Position numbers and translations under genes: made by a program. The notes under the pieces are model-generated. The model was not told the origin of the DNA. It saw only the letters and a program-made list of their open reading frames with translations, and did no database searches. A stretch of DNA of 64,000 nucleotides from Streptomyces puniciscabiei (GTDB taxonomy: Bacteria; Actinomycetota; Actinomycetes; Streptomycetales; Streptomycetaceae). Positions within the stretch are counted from its first letter, which is position 1. Each line of letters opens with the position of its first letter. The stretch covers positions 4,196,001 through 4,260,000 of the forward strand of contig NZ_VFNX01000001.1 in NCBI RefSeq assembly GCF_006715785.1, in the 5' to 3' direction. Positions 1 to 7,968 of this stretch are shown one piece after another.

Positions 1-731
1 TCTTCCTCTATCCCCTCGCCCTCGTCGTCCAGCAGTCCTTCCGGCCGGACGGCGCGGGCACCTCGTTCCAGCCGTACACGGACGTCTTCGCCTCCGAAGC
101 CTTCCGGAACGCCCTGTGGACCACCGTGTGGCTGGCGCTCGCCTCCACCGCCGGGTGCCTGCTCCTCGGTTTCCTGCTCGCGCTGGTCATCGCCTTCATA
201 CCTTTCCCCGGCGCGAAGGCGGTGGCGCGGTTCATCGACGTGTACCTGTCCTTCCCGTCCTTCCTCATCACCCTGGCGCTGCTGTTCATCTACGGCAGCA
301 CGGGAATCATCGGCTCCCTCCAGTTCCTCACCATGCCCTGGGGCGTGCTGCTGGCGGAGGTCACCTATTTCACGCCGTTCGTGATGCGGCCGCTGCTCGC
401 CGCGTTCTCACAGCTGGACACCGCGCAGCTGGAGGCGGCGAGCTCGCTGGGCGCGCGGGCGCCCCGCATCATCCGCCGGATCATCCTGCCGGAGGCGCTG
501 CCCGCGCTCGCGGCCGGCGGAAGTCTCGTCCTGGTGCTGTGCCTCAACGAGTTCGGCATCGTGCTGTTCACCGGCGCGAAGGGGGTCACCACCCTGCCGA
601 TGCTCGTCTACAGCAAGGCGATCCTGGAGTCCGACTACCCGGGCGCGTGCGTGGTCGCCGTCGTCAACGTCCTGATCTCCGTGGGTCTCTACGGCCTCTA
701 CCGGGTGGTGAGCCGTCGTGCTGGTACATAG
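1..731 (+). CDS. ABC transporter permease, 2-aminoethylphosphonate type (5' end cut by window)
   Basis: Inner-membrane permease of a binding-protein-dependent importer. The reading frame is open from base 3, so the start codon lies outside the window. Several hydrophobic helices are visible, and the cytoplasmic loop reads LEAASSLGARAPRIIRRIIL, the EAA-type motif that contacts the ATPase. The last 14 bases overlap the start of a second permease, and a binding lipoprotein follows, so permease 1, permease 2 and lipoprotein are one operon. The set resembles the phosphonate (2-aminoethylphosphonate) branch of the Fe(III)/spermidine-like importers; substrate is inferred from family resemblance and gene order only. 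The ATPase gene must lie upstream, outside the window. Confidence 0.85.
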   Translation, partial: FLYPLALVVQQSFRPDGAGTSFQPYTDVFASEAFRNALWTTVWLALASTAGCLLLGFLLALVIAFIPFPGAKAVARFIDVYLSFPSFLITLALLFIYGSTGIIGSLQFLTMPWGVLLAEVTYFTPFVMRPLLAAFSQLDTAQLEAASSLGARAPRIIRRIILPEALPALAAGGSLVLVLCLNEFGIVLFTGAKGVTTLPMLVYSKAILESDYPGACVVAVVNVLISVGLYGLYRVVSRRAGT

Positions 732-1515
732 CCGCAAGGCCAGGTGGGCCGTGTGGGCGGTGTTCCTCGTCCTGTTCGTGCCGCTGTTCGCGCTGCCCCT
801 CCTCGTCGTCCTCGGCGCCTCCCTCGCCACCCACTGGTCCGGTGTCCTGCCCTCGGGGACGACCTTCGCCAACTACCGGGCGGCGAGCCGGGGCGAGGCC
901 CTCCAGGCGCTCACCACCAGCCTGCTGACGGCCACCGCCGCGAGCCTGCTCGCACTGGTCGTCGGCACCTGGGCCGCGCTGGCCGGGGCGGCCCTGGAGA
1001 AGCGGTACCGCAGGCTCATGGACGCCCTGTTCGTGCTGCCGGTCGCCGTGCCGTCGGTCGTGGTCGGACTGTCGGTCCTGGTGGCCTTCTCCCAGCCGCC
1101 GATGCTGCTCAACGGCACCCGGTGGATCGTGATCCTCGCGCACACCGTGCTCGTCACCGCCTTCGCCCACCAGTCGGTGTCGGCGGCCCTCACCCGCCTC
1201 GACCCCGCCTGGGAACAGGCCGCCGCCTCCCTCGGCGCCCGCCCCGCCCACGTCCTGTGGCGGGTCCGCCTTCCCCTCCTGCTGCCCTCGCTCACCGCCG
1301 CCGCCGGCCTCTGCTTCGCCCTGTCCATGGGCGAGCTGAGCGCCACGATGATGCTCTATCCGCCCGACTGGACCCCGCTGCCCGTCCTCGTCTACGCGGC
1401 CACCGACCGCGGTGCCCTGTTCACCGGCTCCGCCGTCGCCATCGTGCTGATGGCCGCGACCCTGCTCGTCCTGTTCGCCGTCTCCCGGGTCCGCACCCGG
1501 GCGTCGTACCGCTGA
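718..1515 (+). CDS. ABC transporter permease, 2-aminoethylphosphonate type
   Basis: Second membrane subunit of the same importer, 265 aa, with a first hydrophobic helix at about residues 8-30 and an EAA loop (WEQAAASLGARPAHVLWRVRLPLL) in the second half. It starts with GTG inside the 3' end of the previous permease, an arrangement typical of translational coupling. It is followed after 46 bp by the substrate-binding lipoprotein. The pair of non-identical permeases plus lipoprotein suits a heterodimeric importer. Family assignment is firm; phosphonate specificity is an inference. Confidence 0.87.
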   Translation: MLVHSRKARWAVWAVFLVLFVPLFALPLLVVLGASLATHWSGVLPSGTTFANYRAASRGEALQALTTSLLTATAASLLALVVGTWAALAGAALEKRYRRLMDALFVLPVAVPSVVVGLSVLVAFSQPPMLLNGTRWIVILAHTVLVTAFAHQSVSAALTRLDPAWEQAAASLGARPAHVLWRVRLPLLLPSLTAAAGLCFALSMGELSATMMLYPPDWTPLPVLVYAATDRGALFTGSAVAIVLMAATLLVLFAVSRVRTRASYR

Positions 1516-1561
1516 ACCCACTCCCCGAAATCCCGTCACCATGCCAGGAGTTCGCCTCGCC

Positions 1562-2617
1562 ATGCCCCGAAACCGCCTCACGCCCGCCATAGCCCTCGCC
1601 CTGCTCGCCACGCCCGTGCTGTCCGCCTGCGGCGGCTCCTCCGCGGCCTCCGACGCCAAGGTCGTCACCGTCTACAGCGCCGACGGCCTCAAGGGCGAGA
1701 ACGGCGACGGCTGGTACGACAAGGTCTTCGCCGACTTCACCCAGCAGACCGGTATCAAGGTCAAGTACGTCGAGGGCGGCTCCGGCGAGATGGTGCAGCG
1801 CGCCCTCCGCGAGAAGAGCAACCCGCAGGCCGACGTGCTGGTCACCCTCCCGCCGTTCATCCAGCAGGCCGACGGCAAGGGCCTGCTGCAGAAGTACCGG
1901 CCGAAGGACGCGGACCAGGTCGGGGGCGCCGGCAAGGCCGCCGACGGCACCTGGACGTCCGTCGTGAACAACTACTTCGGGTTCGTCTACAACAAGAAGG
2001 AGCTGAAGCAGGCCCCCAGGACCTGGGAGGAACTGCTCGGCTCCCGGTACAGGAACAAGCTGCAGTACTCCACGCCGGGCGTCGCCGGCGACGGCACGGC
2101 CGTCCTCATCAAGGCCATCCACGACTTCGGCGGCAAGGACGCCGCCCTCGCCTACCTCAAGAAGCTCCAGGCCAACAACGTCGGCCCGTCCGCCTCCACC
2201 GGCAAGCTCGCGCCCAAGGTCGACAAGGGCGAACTGCTCGTCGCCAACGGCGATGTGCAGATGAACTACGCCCAGTCCAAGACCATGCCCGCCCTCGGCA
2301 TCTGGTTCCCGGCCGGCCAGGACGGCAAGCCCACCACCTTCGCCCTGCCGTACGCGGCCGGCCTGGTCACCAAGGCCCCGCACAGCGAGAACGGCCGGAA
2401 GCTGCTCGACTTCATGCTCGCGCGGAAGCAGCAGCAGGAGGTCAGCGCGATCGGCGGCGGGTTCGCCGCCCGCCAGGACGTCAGGGCCACCGACGCCCAA
2501 GCCGTCGCCCTCGCCGGGCTGATGGACGGCGTGGAGACCTTCGAGCCGGACTGGAACGACATCGACAGGAATTTCACGTCGTACGTCGAGGACTGGAAGT
2601 CGGCGACCGGCAGCTGA
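1562..2617 (+). CDS. ABC transporter substrate-binding lipoprotein (2-aminoethylphosphonate-like)
   Basis: Extracellular solute-binding lipoprotein of about 351 aa. I chose the ATG at 1562 because AGGAG at 1546-1550 sits 11 nt before it; an in-frame ATG at 1541 would add seven residues but would contain that Shine-Dalgarno. The signal peptide ends in a lipobox LSAC, with the lipidated Cys at residue 23. The mature part begins VVTVYSADGL, typical of periplasmic binding proteins of the Fe(III)/phosphonate group. It is the third gene of the importer operon and precedes a HAD hydrolase that could process the imported compound. The ligand cannot be read from sequence. Confidence 0.85.
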   Translation: MPRNRLTPAIALALLATPVLSACGGSSAASDAKVVTVYSADGLKGENGDGWYDKVFADFTQQTGIKVKYVEGGSGEMVQRALREKSNPQADVLVTLPPFIQQADGKGLLQKYRPKDADQVGGAGKAADGTWTSVVNNYFGFVYNKKELKQAPRTWEELLGSRYRNKLQYSTPGVAGDGTAVLIKAIHDFGGKDAALAYLKKLQANNVGPSASTGKLAPKVDKGELLVANGDVQMNYAQSKTMPALGIWFPAGQDGKPTTFALPYAAGLVTKAPHSENGRKLLDFMLARKQQQEVSAIGGGFAARQDVRATDAQAVALAGLMDGVETFEPDWNDIDRNFTSYVEDWKSATGS

Positions 2618-2742
2618 GCCGACCGACTGGCGATACGCCGGGGTCAAGATCGGGCCCCTCTGATTACGCTGGTGGCGTCGGTACGCCGTGGTTCCGGCGC
2701 CCCCGCTTTTCTTGACCGTACGCACGCCAGGAGACGCACAAC

Positions 2743-3522
2743 ATGGCAGACCGCAAGCCGATCGAGTCGTGGCTCACCGACATGGACGGTGTCCTGATCC
2801 ACGAGGGCGTTCCGATTCCCGGCGCCGACGCCTTCCTTAAGAAGCTGCGCGAGTCCGGCCGGCCCTTCCTGGTGCTCACCAACAACTCCATCTACACCGC
2901 CCGTGACCTGCACGCCCGGCTGCGCCGCATGGGCCTGGAGGTGCCGGAGAAGAACATCTGGACCTCCGCGCTGGCCACCGCCCAGTTTCTGGACGACCAG
3001 CGGCCCGGCGGCAGCGCCTACGTCATCGGCGAGGCCGGTCTGACCACGGCGCTGCACGACATCGGCTACATCCTCACCGACCATGACCCCGACTTCGTGA
3101 TCCTCGGCGAGACCCGCACCTACTCCTTCGAGGCGCTGACCAAGGCCGTGCGGCTGATCAACGACGGCGCCCGGTTCATCGCCACCAACCCCGACAACGT
3201 CGGCCCCTCCACCGAGGGCGACCTGCCCGCCACCGGCTCGGTCGCCGCCCTGATCACCGCCGCGACCGGCAAGAAGCCGTACTTCGTGGGCAAGCCCAAC
3301 CCGCTGATGATGCGGGCCGGGCTCAATGCCATCGGGGCCCACTCCGAGACCTCCGCGATGATCGGCGACCGCATGGACACCGACGTCCTCGCGGGCCTGG
3401 AGGCCGGAATGCGCACCTTCCTGGTGCTGTCCGGCGTCACCCAGCCCGACGACGTCGACCGCTACCCCTTCCGGCCCTCGCAGGTCGCGGACTCCATCGC
3501 CGACCTGGTCGACCTCGTCTGA
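2743..3522 (+). CDS. HAD-IIA (NagD-like) phosphatase
   Basis: Cytoplasmic haloacid-dehalogenase-superfamily hydrolase of 259 aa. Motif I is WLTDMDGVLIHEG near residues 9-21, with the nucleophile Asp and the +2 Asp. LTNNS at about residues 45-49 is motif II, GKPNP is near motif III and MIGDRMDTDVLAG is motif IV with the Mg-binding acids. Length and the cap between motifs II and III fit subclass IIA (NagD, p-nitrophenylphosphatase). A Shine-Dalgarno (AGGAGA) lies about 9 nt before the ATG. It sits 125 bp after the phosphonate-type importer on the same strand, so a role on the imported compound is possible. It lacks the PhnX phosphonatase layout, so I do not call it phosphonatase. Confidence 0.88.
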   Translation: MADRKPIESWLTDMDGVLIHEGVPIPGADAFLKKLRESGRPFLVLTNNSIYTARDLHARLRRMGLEVPEKNIWTSALATAQFLDDQRPGGSAYVIGEAGLTTALHDIGYILTDHDPDFVILGETRTYSFEALTKAVRLINDGARFIATNPDNVGPSTEGDLPATGSVAALITAATGKKPYFVGKPNPLMMRAGLNAIGAHSETSAMIGDRMDTDVLAGLEAGMRTFLVLSGVTQPDDVDRYPFRPSQVADSIADLVDLV

Positions 3523-3573
3523 ACGGGTCTGACCAGCGGCTTTCAAACCTGGATCCACCCATTCGGAGCAATC

Positions 3574-3602
3574 GGGCGCCTCCCGAGGATGCGGAGGCGC
3601 CC
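3574..3602 (+). terminator. GC hairpin after the HAD gene
   Basis: A perfect 10-bp inverted repeat, GGGCGCCTCC paired with GGAGGCGCCC, with a 9-nt loop, lies about 50 bp after the hydrolase stop. It has no U-run, as is common for Streptomyces terminators. It probably separates the importer operon from the sortase locus. Confidence 0.6.
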
Positions 3603-3638
3603 AGGGCGGGGGAGCCTCCTGATAACTGGAGGTTCACG

Positions 3639-4205
3639 ATGGGCTCACTACGCCTCACTCTCTGTACCGGAATCCTGGCCGTCGCCGCGTTCGCCCCGGC
3701 GGCCCACGCGGCCGACTCGGGCTCGGTCTCCGTGACCCCCGCCTCCCCCGCACCGGGCACCGACGTGTCCCTGCGCGTCCACGGCTGCTCCGGGCCGCAG
3801 GGCACCGCCGTCTCGACCGCGTTCGTCGCCGACGCCCGGCTGACCGGCACGGAGGGCACCCTGGCCGGCGAGACCCGCGTCCGCTCCTCCCTCACGCCGG
3901 GCACCTACGACATCAGGATCACCTGCGCCGACTACGTGATCAGCGGCAGGATCACGGTGGTCGACAGGGGGTCGGGGCCCGCCCGGGCGACCGGGCAGTC
4001 CGCGGATCCCGGCCGCCGGCCCACCGCGCCCGCCTCGCCCGTCGCTCCCGTCCCCGCGGGCGGCGGCGGCACCGCCCACTTCGCCACGGTGGCCACCACC
4101 GAGTCCGGCCCCGACACCGCCCAGACGCTGACCGGCCTGGCCCTCGCCGGGGCCGCGGCGGCCGCCGTCGGGCTCCGCGCCCGCCCGGGCCGTCGCACCC
4201 GCTGA
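3639..4205 (+). CDS. Secreted, C-terminally membrane-anchored small protein
   Basis: 188 aa with a clear Sec signal peptide (cleavage after AHA, about residue 24), a short all-beta domain with two cysteines (GCSGPQG and ITCADY, probably disulphide bonded), a Pro/Ala/Gly-rich stalk at about residues 105-140, then a C-terminal hydrophobic helix and RPGRRTR tail. That tail looks like a cell-wall sorting signal, but no LPXTG or LAXTG motif precedes it. The next gene, 8 bp downstream, is a class F sortase, so it may be a surface protein handled by that enzyme, or simply a membrane-anchored one. Function unknown. Confidence 0.75.
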   Translation: MGSLRLTLCTGILAVAAFAPAAHAADSGSVSVTPASPAPGTDVSLRVHGCSGPQGTAVSTAFVADARLTGTEGTLAGETRVRSSLTPGTYDIRITCADYVISGRITVVDRGSGPARATGQSADPGRRPTAPASPVAPVPAGGGGTAHFATVATTESGPDTAQTLTGLALAGAAAAAVGLRARPGRRTR

Positions 4206-4213
4206 GCGCGGCC

Positions 4214-4882
4214 ATGTCCGACGACGGCGCGCCCAAGCCCGGAAGGGAGCGGCTCATCAGCGGCCTGACCTGGGCAGTCCTGCTGTTCGGGCTGTGGCTG
4301 TGGGGGCGCGGGCTGACCGGCGTACCGCACCCCACGGACGGCCCCGCCACGGGGAACCTGTTCGCCCTCACACCCGCCGAGGCCGCCCGGCTGCCCAGCC
4401 CGGCCCAGCCGCTCGGCGACGCCGTGCCCCAGCGCGTCGACATCCCCCAGCTGGGCGTCCAGGCGCCGGTGGTGAGCCGCGGCCTGGACACCCAGGGTGC
4501 CGTCGACCCGCCCCCGCTCGACCAGCCCGGCGTGGTCGGCTGGTACGGCGCCGGCACCGCACCCGGCGCCCGGGGCGCGGCGCTCCTGGTCGGACACGTC
4601 GACACCGAGACCCGGCCCGCGGTCTTCTACAAGCTCAGCACTCTCAAGCCCGGCGAGACGGTCCGGGTGGTCCGCTCGGACGGCAGGGTCGCCCGGTTCA
4701 CCATCGACGACGTCCGCGTCCTGCCCCGCGCCGGCTTCGACGCCCACCAGGCCTACGGCCCCCACCATCCCGGCCGCGCCGAGCTGCGCCTCATCACCTG
4801 CGGCGGCTCCTTCGACCGCGCCGCCCACAGCTACACGGCCAACGTCGTGGTCTCCGCCTACCTCACCGCAACCACCGGCTGA
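4214..4882 (+). CDS. Class F sortase
   Basis: Membrane-anchored transpeptidase, 222 aa, with an N-terminal helix at about residues 17-31 and a sortase beta-barrel. The catalytic set is visible: His128 in LLVGHVD, Cys196 in LITCGG and a likely Arg202 in SFDRAAHSY. The length and TCGG motif match the actinobacterial class F group rather than the developmental class E enzymes. Only 8 bp separates it from the preceding surface-type protein, so the two are co-transcribed and the neighbour is the likely substrate, although it lacks a standard sorting motif. Confidence 0.88.
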   Translation: MSDDGAPKPGRERLISGLTWAVLLFGLWLWGRGLTGVPHPTDGPATGNLFALTPAEAARLPSPAQPLGDAVPQRVDIPQLGVQAPVVSRGLDTQGAVDPPPLDQPGVVGWYGAGTAPGARGAALLVGHVDTETRPAVFYKLSTLKPGETVRVVRSDGRVARFTIDDVRVLPRAGFDAHQAYGPHHPGRAELRLITCGGSFDRAAHSYTANVVVSAYLTATTG

Positions 4883-4950
4883 CCCCCGTACACCCCACCC
4901 CGTACGCCCCGCCGCGCGACCTCGCGACCTCGTGACGGAGCGGCCGGATA

Positions 4951-4964
4951 TGCCAGGATTGGCA
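4951..4964. promoter_or_regulatory. Inverted repeat upstream of cslZ
   Basis: TGCCA-ggat-TGGCA is a perfect 5-bp inverted repeat 41 bp before the cslZ start, in the only gap that can hold its promoter. It may be an operator; no regulator is assigned. Confidence 0.35.
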
Positions 4965-5004
4965 CCCGGACCGGTGCGCCCAGGGGGGACCAGGGGGGAT
5001 TCGC

Positions 5005-6030
5005 ATGTACGACAGCAGGGGGGCCCGTGCTTCCGCGCGGGCGTCGGCGGCCGTGGTGCTGGGGGCGGCACTGCTGCTCGCCGGATGCTCCTCCGGCGGC
5101 GGGGGGGACGACAACAGCGACGCGGGGGCCCGGATCACCCAACAGCCCAAGGCCGCCGACCCGTTCTGGGTCAACCCGGACGGCACCGCGGCCCGCCGGC
5201 TCGCCGCCTACGAGAATTCCGGCAAGAAGACCGAGGCCGCCCAGATCCGCAAGATCGCCGAGCAGCCGATGGGGGAGTGGATCGGCCCGGAGAACCCGGA
5301 GAAGGAGGCGCGCGGCTTCACCGAGGCCGCCGAGAACTCCGACCGTACGGCCCTGCTCGTCCTCTACAACATCCCGCACCGCGACTGCGGCCAGTACTCC
5401 CAGGGCGGCGCAGCCGACGGCAACGCCTACCGCGCCTGGATCGACGGCGTGGCCCGGGGTATCGAGGACCGCTCCGCCATCGTCATCCTCGAACCGGACG
5501 CCGTACTCCACCTCGTCGACGGCTGCACCCCGGCCCAGTTCCACGAGGAGCGCTACGACCTCCTCAAGGGCGCCGTCGCCAAGCTCAAGTCCCTGAAGAA
5601 CACCAAGGTCTACCTGGACGCGGGCAACGCCGGCTGGGGCCACCCCGACCAGATCTTCCAGCCCCTGGAGCAGGCCGGCATCGACCAGGCCGACGGCTTC
5701 TCCGTGAACGTCTCCAACTTCTACTCCACCCAGGACTCCATCGCCTACGGCAAGCAGCTCTCCGCGAAGGTCGGCAACAAACACTTCGTCATCGACACGA
5801 GCAGGAACGGCAACGGTCCCTACACGGGCGGCGACCCGGCCCAGCGCTGGTGCAACCCGCCGGGCCGGGCCCTGGGAGAGACCCCGACGACGAGGACGGC
5901 CGACCCCCTGGTGGACGCCTACCTGTGGGTCAAACGGCCGGGGGAGTCGGACGGGACCTGCAAGGGGGGCCCGAAGGCGGGGGAGTGGTGGGCGAGTTAC
6001 GCACTCGCCCTCGCCGAGAACAGCAAGTGA
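5005..6030 (+). CDS. cslZ: GH6 endoglucanase-like lipoprotein CslZ
   Basis: Extracellular beta-1,4-glucanase of family GH6, 341 aa. The signal peptide ends in a lipobox LAGC followed by a Ser/Gly spacer, so it is cell-surface anchored. GH6 landmarks include YNIPHRDCGQYS, the acidic stretch IVILEPDAV (catalytic Asp region), LDAGNAGWGHP and DTSRNGNG near the C-terminus. It converges on glxA with only 3 bp between the stop codons. In Streptomyces this GH6 protein is encoded with the cellulose-synthase-like cslA and the copper oxidase glxA and is thought to trim or release the tip glucan. No carbohydrate-binding module is present. Confidence 0.88.
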   Translation: MYDSRGARASARASAAVVLGAALLLAGCSSGGGGDDNSDAGARITQQPKAADPFWVNPDGTAARRLAAYENSGKKTEAAQIRKIAEQPMGEWIGPENPEKEARGFTEAAENSDRTALLVLYNIPHRDCGQYSQGGAADGNAYRAWIDGVARGIEDRSAIVILEPDAVLHLVDGCTPAQFHEERYDLLKGAVAKLKSLKNTKVYLDAGNAGWGHPDQIFQPLEQAGIDQADGFSVNVSNFYSTQDSIAYGKQLSAKVGNKHFVIDTSRNGNGPYTGGDPAQRWCNPPGRALGETPTTRTADPLVDAYLWVKRPGESDGTCKGGPKAGEWWASYALALAENSK

Positions 6031-6033
6031 TCC

Positions 6034-7968
6034 CTACGGCACCCGAACCCACTGCGCCACGCTCGGCGTCCCCTGATCGTCGTCCACGAACAGCATGTAC
6101 CAGCCGGAGGTCACCAGGTTCCGGTTCTTCGGGACCGTCACCGTGATCCTGTTCCCGGACGTCTTGAAGTCCAGGGCGATGGACCGCTGGTCGACGTCCG
6201 TCACATGCGTCGACGCGCTCGGCCGGATCAACCGCACCTTCTTGATACTGGCCGCATGATCCGACGTGAACGTCCCCGAAGCGCCGCGGGCGATCGTCTG
6301 CGGACCCCCGCCGAGCGTCGGCCGGGACCCTCGGTAGAGATACGGCGGCGTGTAGATCTCGATCCGCTGCTCGAACTTCCCCGGCCTGGTGTTCGCCTTG
6401 TCGCCGTACAGGGAGTCGGAACCGAAGAACATCACCCGCCCGTCCGGCAGCAGGATCGACCCGGAGTGGTAGTTCCGGCCCACCAGCGGATCGGCGACCC
6501 GGGTGAAGCTGTTGCTGTCCGGGTGGTACAGCCGGGCCTGCAGGATGTTGGAGTCGCTGCGCCCCCGGTAGTCCTCCGAGCCGCCGGAGACCAGCACCGT
6601 GTCGTCGGGCAGGATCGAGGACTGCGGGTACCGCGTGCCCTTCTCCAGCTCGGGCCCGTCCACGAACTTCGGGTTCTTCGCCTTCAGGTCGATCAGCCGG
6701 GTCTTCTTGCTGGACAGCTTCGACTCCCCGACGCCGCCGCCCCCGATCACCATGAACTTCTCGTTCTGCGCCGGAGGCAGCAGCACCGTCCCGGACGTCT
6801 CCATCATGTTCGGATCGCTCAGCCCGGGCAGCTTGGTGAACGTGTTGGTGCCGACGTCCCAGATCCCCGGGTCGCGGCCGACGTTGTCCGGTCCGTACCC
6901 CGCGTTCGAACCCGAGTAGAAGATCTTCCCGTTCTGCATCAGGAACAGCGCCGGATACGTCGGGAACTGCCGGACCGACTTCGTATACGTCCACTTCCTG
7001 GTCTTCGGGTCGAAGACCTCGTTCTTGCCCGGCACCAGCTGACCGATGTCGTCGAGGCCGGACACACTGAGGATCCTGCCGTCGGACAGGGTGGTGAGCG
7101 TCGGGTACCAGCGGGCCTCGTTCATCGGGTCGACCTTGATGTACCGCTCGGCGACCGGATCGAACTCGTAGGCGTCCTTGATGCCCTCGAAGTCCTTCTT
7201 GTCCAGGGCGAGCTTCTGCGCGATGCCGTAGGTGTTGCGCGCATCCGCGCCGGTCAGGCCCTGGATCCGGTAGTTGTCCTGGGTGCCGGTCTCGTACTGG
7301 GCGCCCTCCTGCGGCGCCTCGACGTAGACACGGCCGTAACCCGGGTTGTTCCGCAGCCACTTGCCGGTCCTGTCGAAGACCTTCGTGGCGCGCGGGACCA
7401 GCACCGGGTCCTGGGAGACGAACGTCCTGCTGTTCTGCTTGCCGGTGAACCTGGTGCCCGCGGGCAGGGTGATCGGCTTGTCCGGGTTCTCGTTGTAGAG
7501 GATCATGACGCCGCCGGCCTTCTTGACGTCACCCTTGAGCTTCTCGTACCGCTTGGTGCCGCCCGCGATCAGCAGGTTGCCGTTGGCCAGCTGGGTGTGG
7601 CCGGTGCAGAACAGGTCGTTGGGCGTGGGGATCTTCTTGATGGTGCCCTTGACCGGGTCCCAGATCCGGGTGTCGAACTTCTTGTTGTTGAAGTTGTCCT
7701 GGTTGTTGCCCGAGCCGGCGACCAGCAGCACCTTGCCGGTGTGCAGGAGCGCCGCGTGGATGGTGTCCTGGCGGTACTCCGGAGGGAAGTCGATGATGTC
7801 CCAGTGGCCGTTCTCGGCCTTGTACTCGGGTCTGTTGATCTTGTACTGGTGGTACTGCGCGGTCGCGAAGCGATAGACCCACGGCCCGTTCATCCCGGCC
7901 AGCGCGAGTACCACCGCCGTACCGATCGCGAGCCTGCGGGCGCGACGGCGGCCGGCCTGGTCCTTCAT
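6034..7968 (-). CDS. glxA: Copper-radical oxidase GlxA (galactose-oxidase-like)
   Basis: Membrane-anchored mononuclear copper radical oxidase, 644 aa, with a basic N-terminus and one helix (about residues 13-28) followed by Kelch-type beta-propeller repeats. Active-site residues align with galactose oxidase: Cys121 (DLFCTGH), Tyr288 beside Trp287 (EARWYPTL) for the Tyr-Cys cofactor, Tyr500-His501 (GRNYHSGS) and His588 (STHVTDVDQR). It is needed in Streptomyces, together with CslA, for the glycan at hyphal tips, probably oxidising the nascent glucan with release of H2O2. Its start overlaps the end of cslA by 4 bp (ATGA), indicating co-translation. Confidence 0.95.
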   Translation of the reverse strand: MKDQAGRRRARRLAIGTAVVLALAGMNGPWVYRFATAQYHQYKINRPEYKAENGHWDIIDFPPEYRQDTIHAALLHTGKVLLVAGSGNNQDNFNNKKFDTRIWDPVKGTIKKIPTPNDLFCTGHTQLANGNLLIAGGTKRYEKLKGDVKKAGGVMILYNENPDKPITLPAGTRFTGKQNSRTFVSQDPVLVPRATKVFDRTGKWLRNNPGYGRVYVEAPQEGAQYETGTQDNYRIQGLTGADARNTYGIAQKLALDKKDFEGIKDAYEFDPVAERYIKVDPMNEARWYPTLTTLSDGRILSVSGLDDIGQLVPGKNEVFDPKTRKWTYTKSVRQFPTYPALFLMQNGKIFYSGSNAGYGPDNVGRDPGIWDVGTNTFTKLPGLSDPNMMETSGTVLLPPAQNEKFMVIGGGGVGESKLSSKKTRLIDLKAKNPKFVDGPELEKGTRYPQSSILPDDTVLVSGGSEDYRGRSDSNILQARLYHPDSNSFTRVADPLVGRNYHSGSILLPDGRVMFFGSDSLYGDKANTRPGKFEQRIEIYTPPYLYRGSRPTLGGGPQTIARGASGTFTSDHAASIKKVRLIRPSASTHVTDVDQRSIALDFKTSGNRITVTVPKNRNLVTSGWYMLFVDDDQGTPSVAQWVRVP

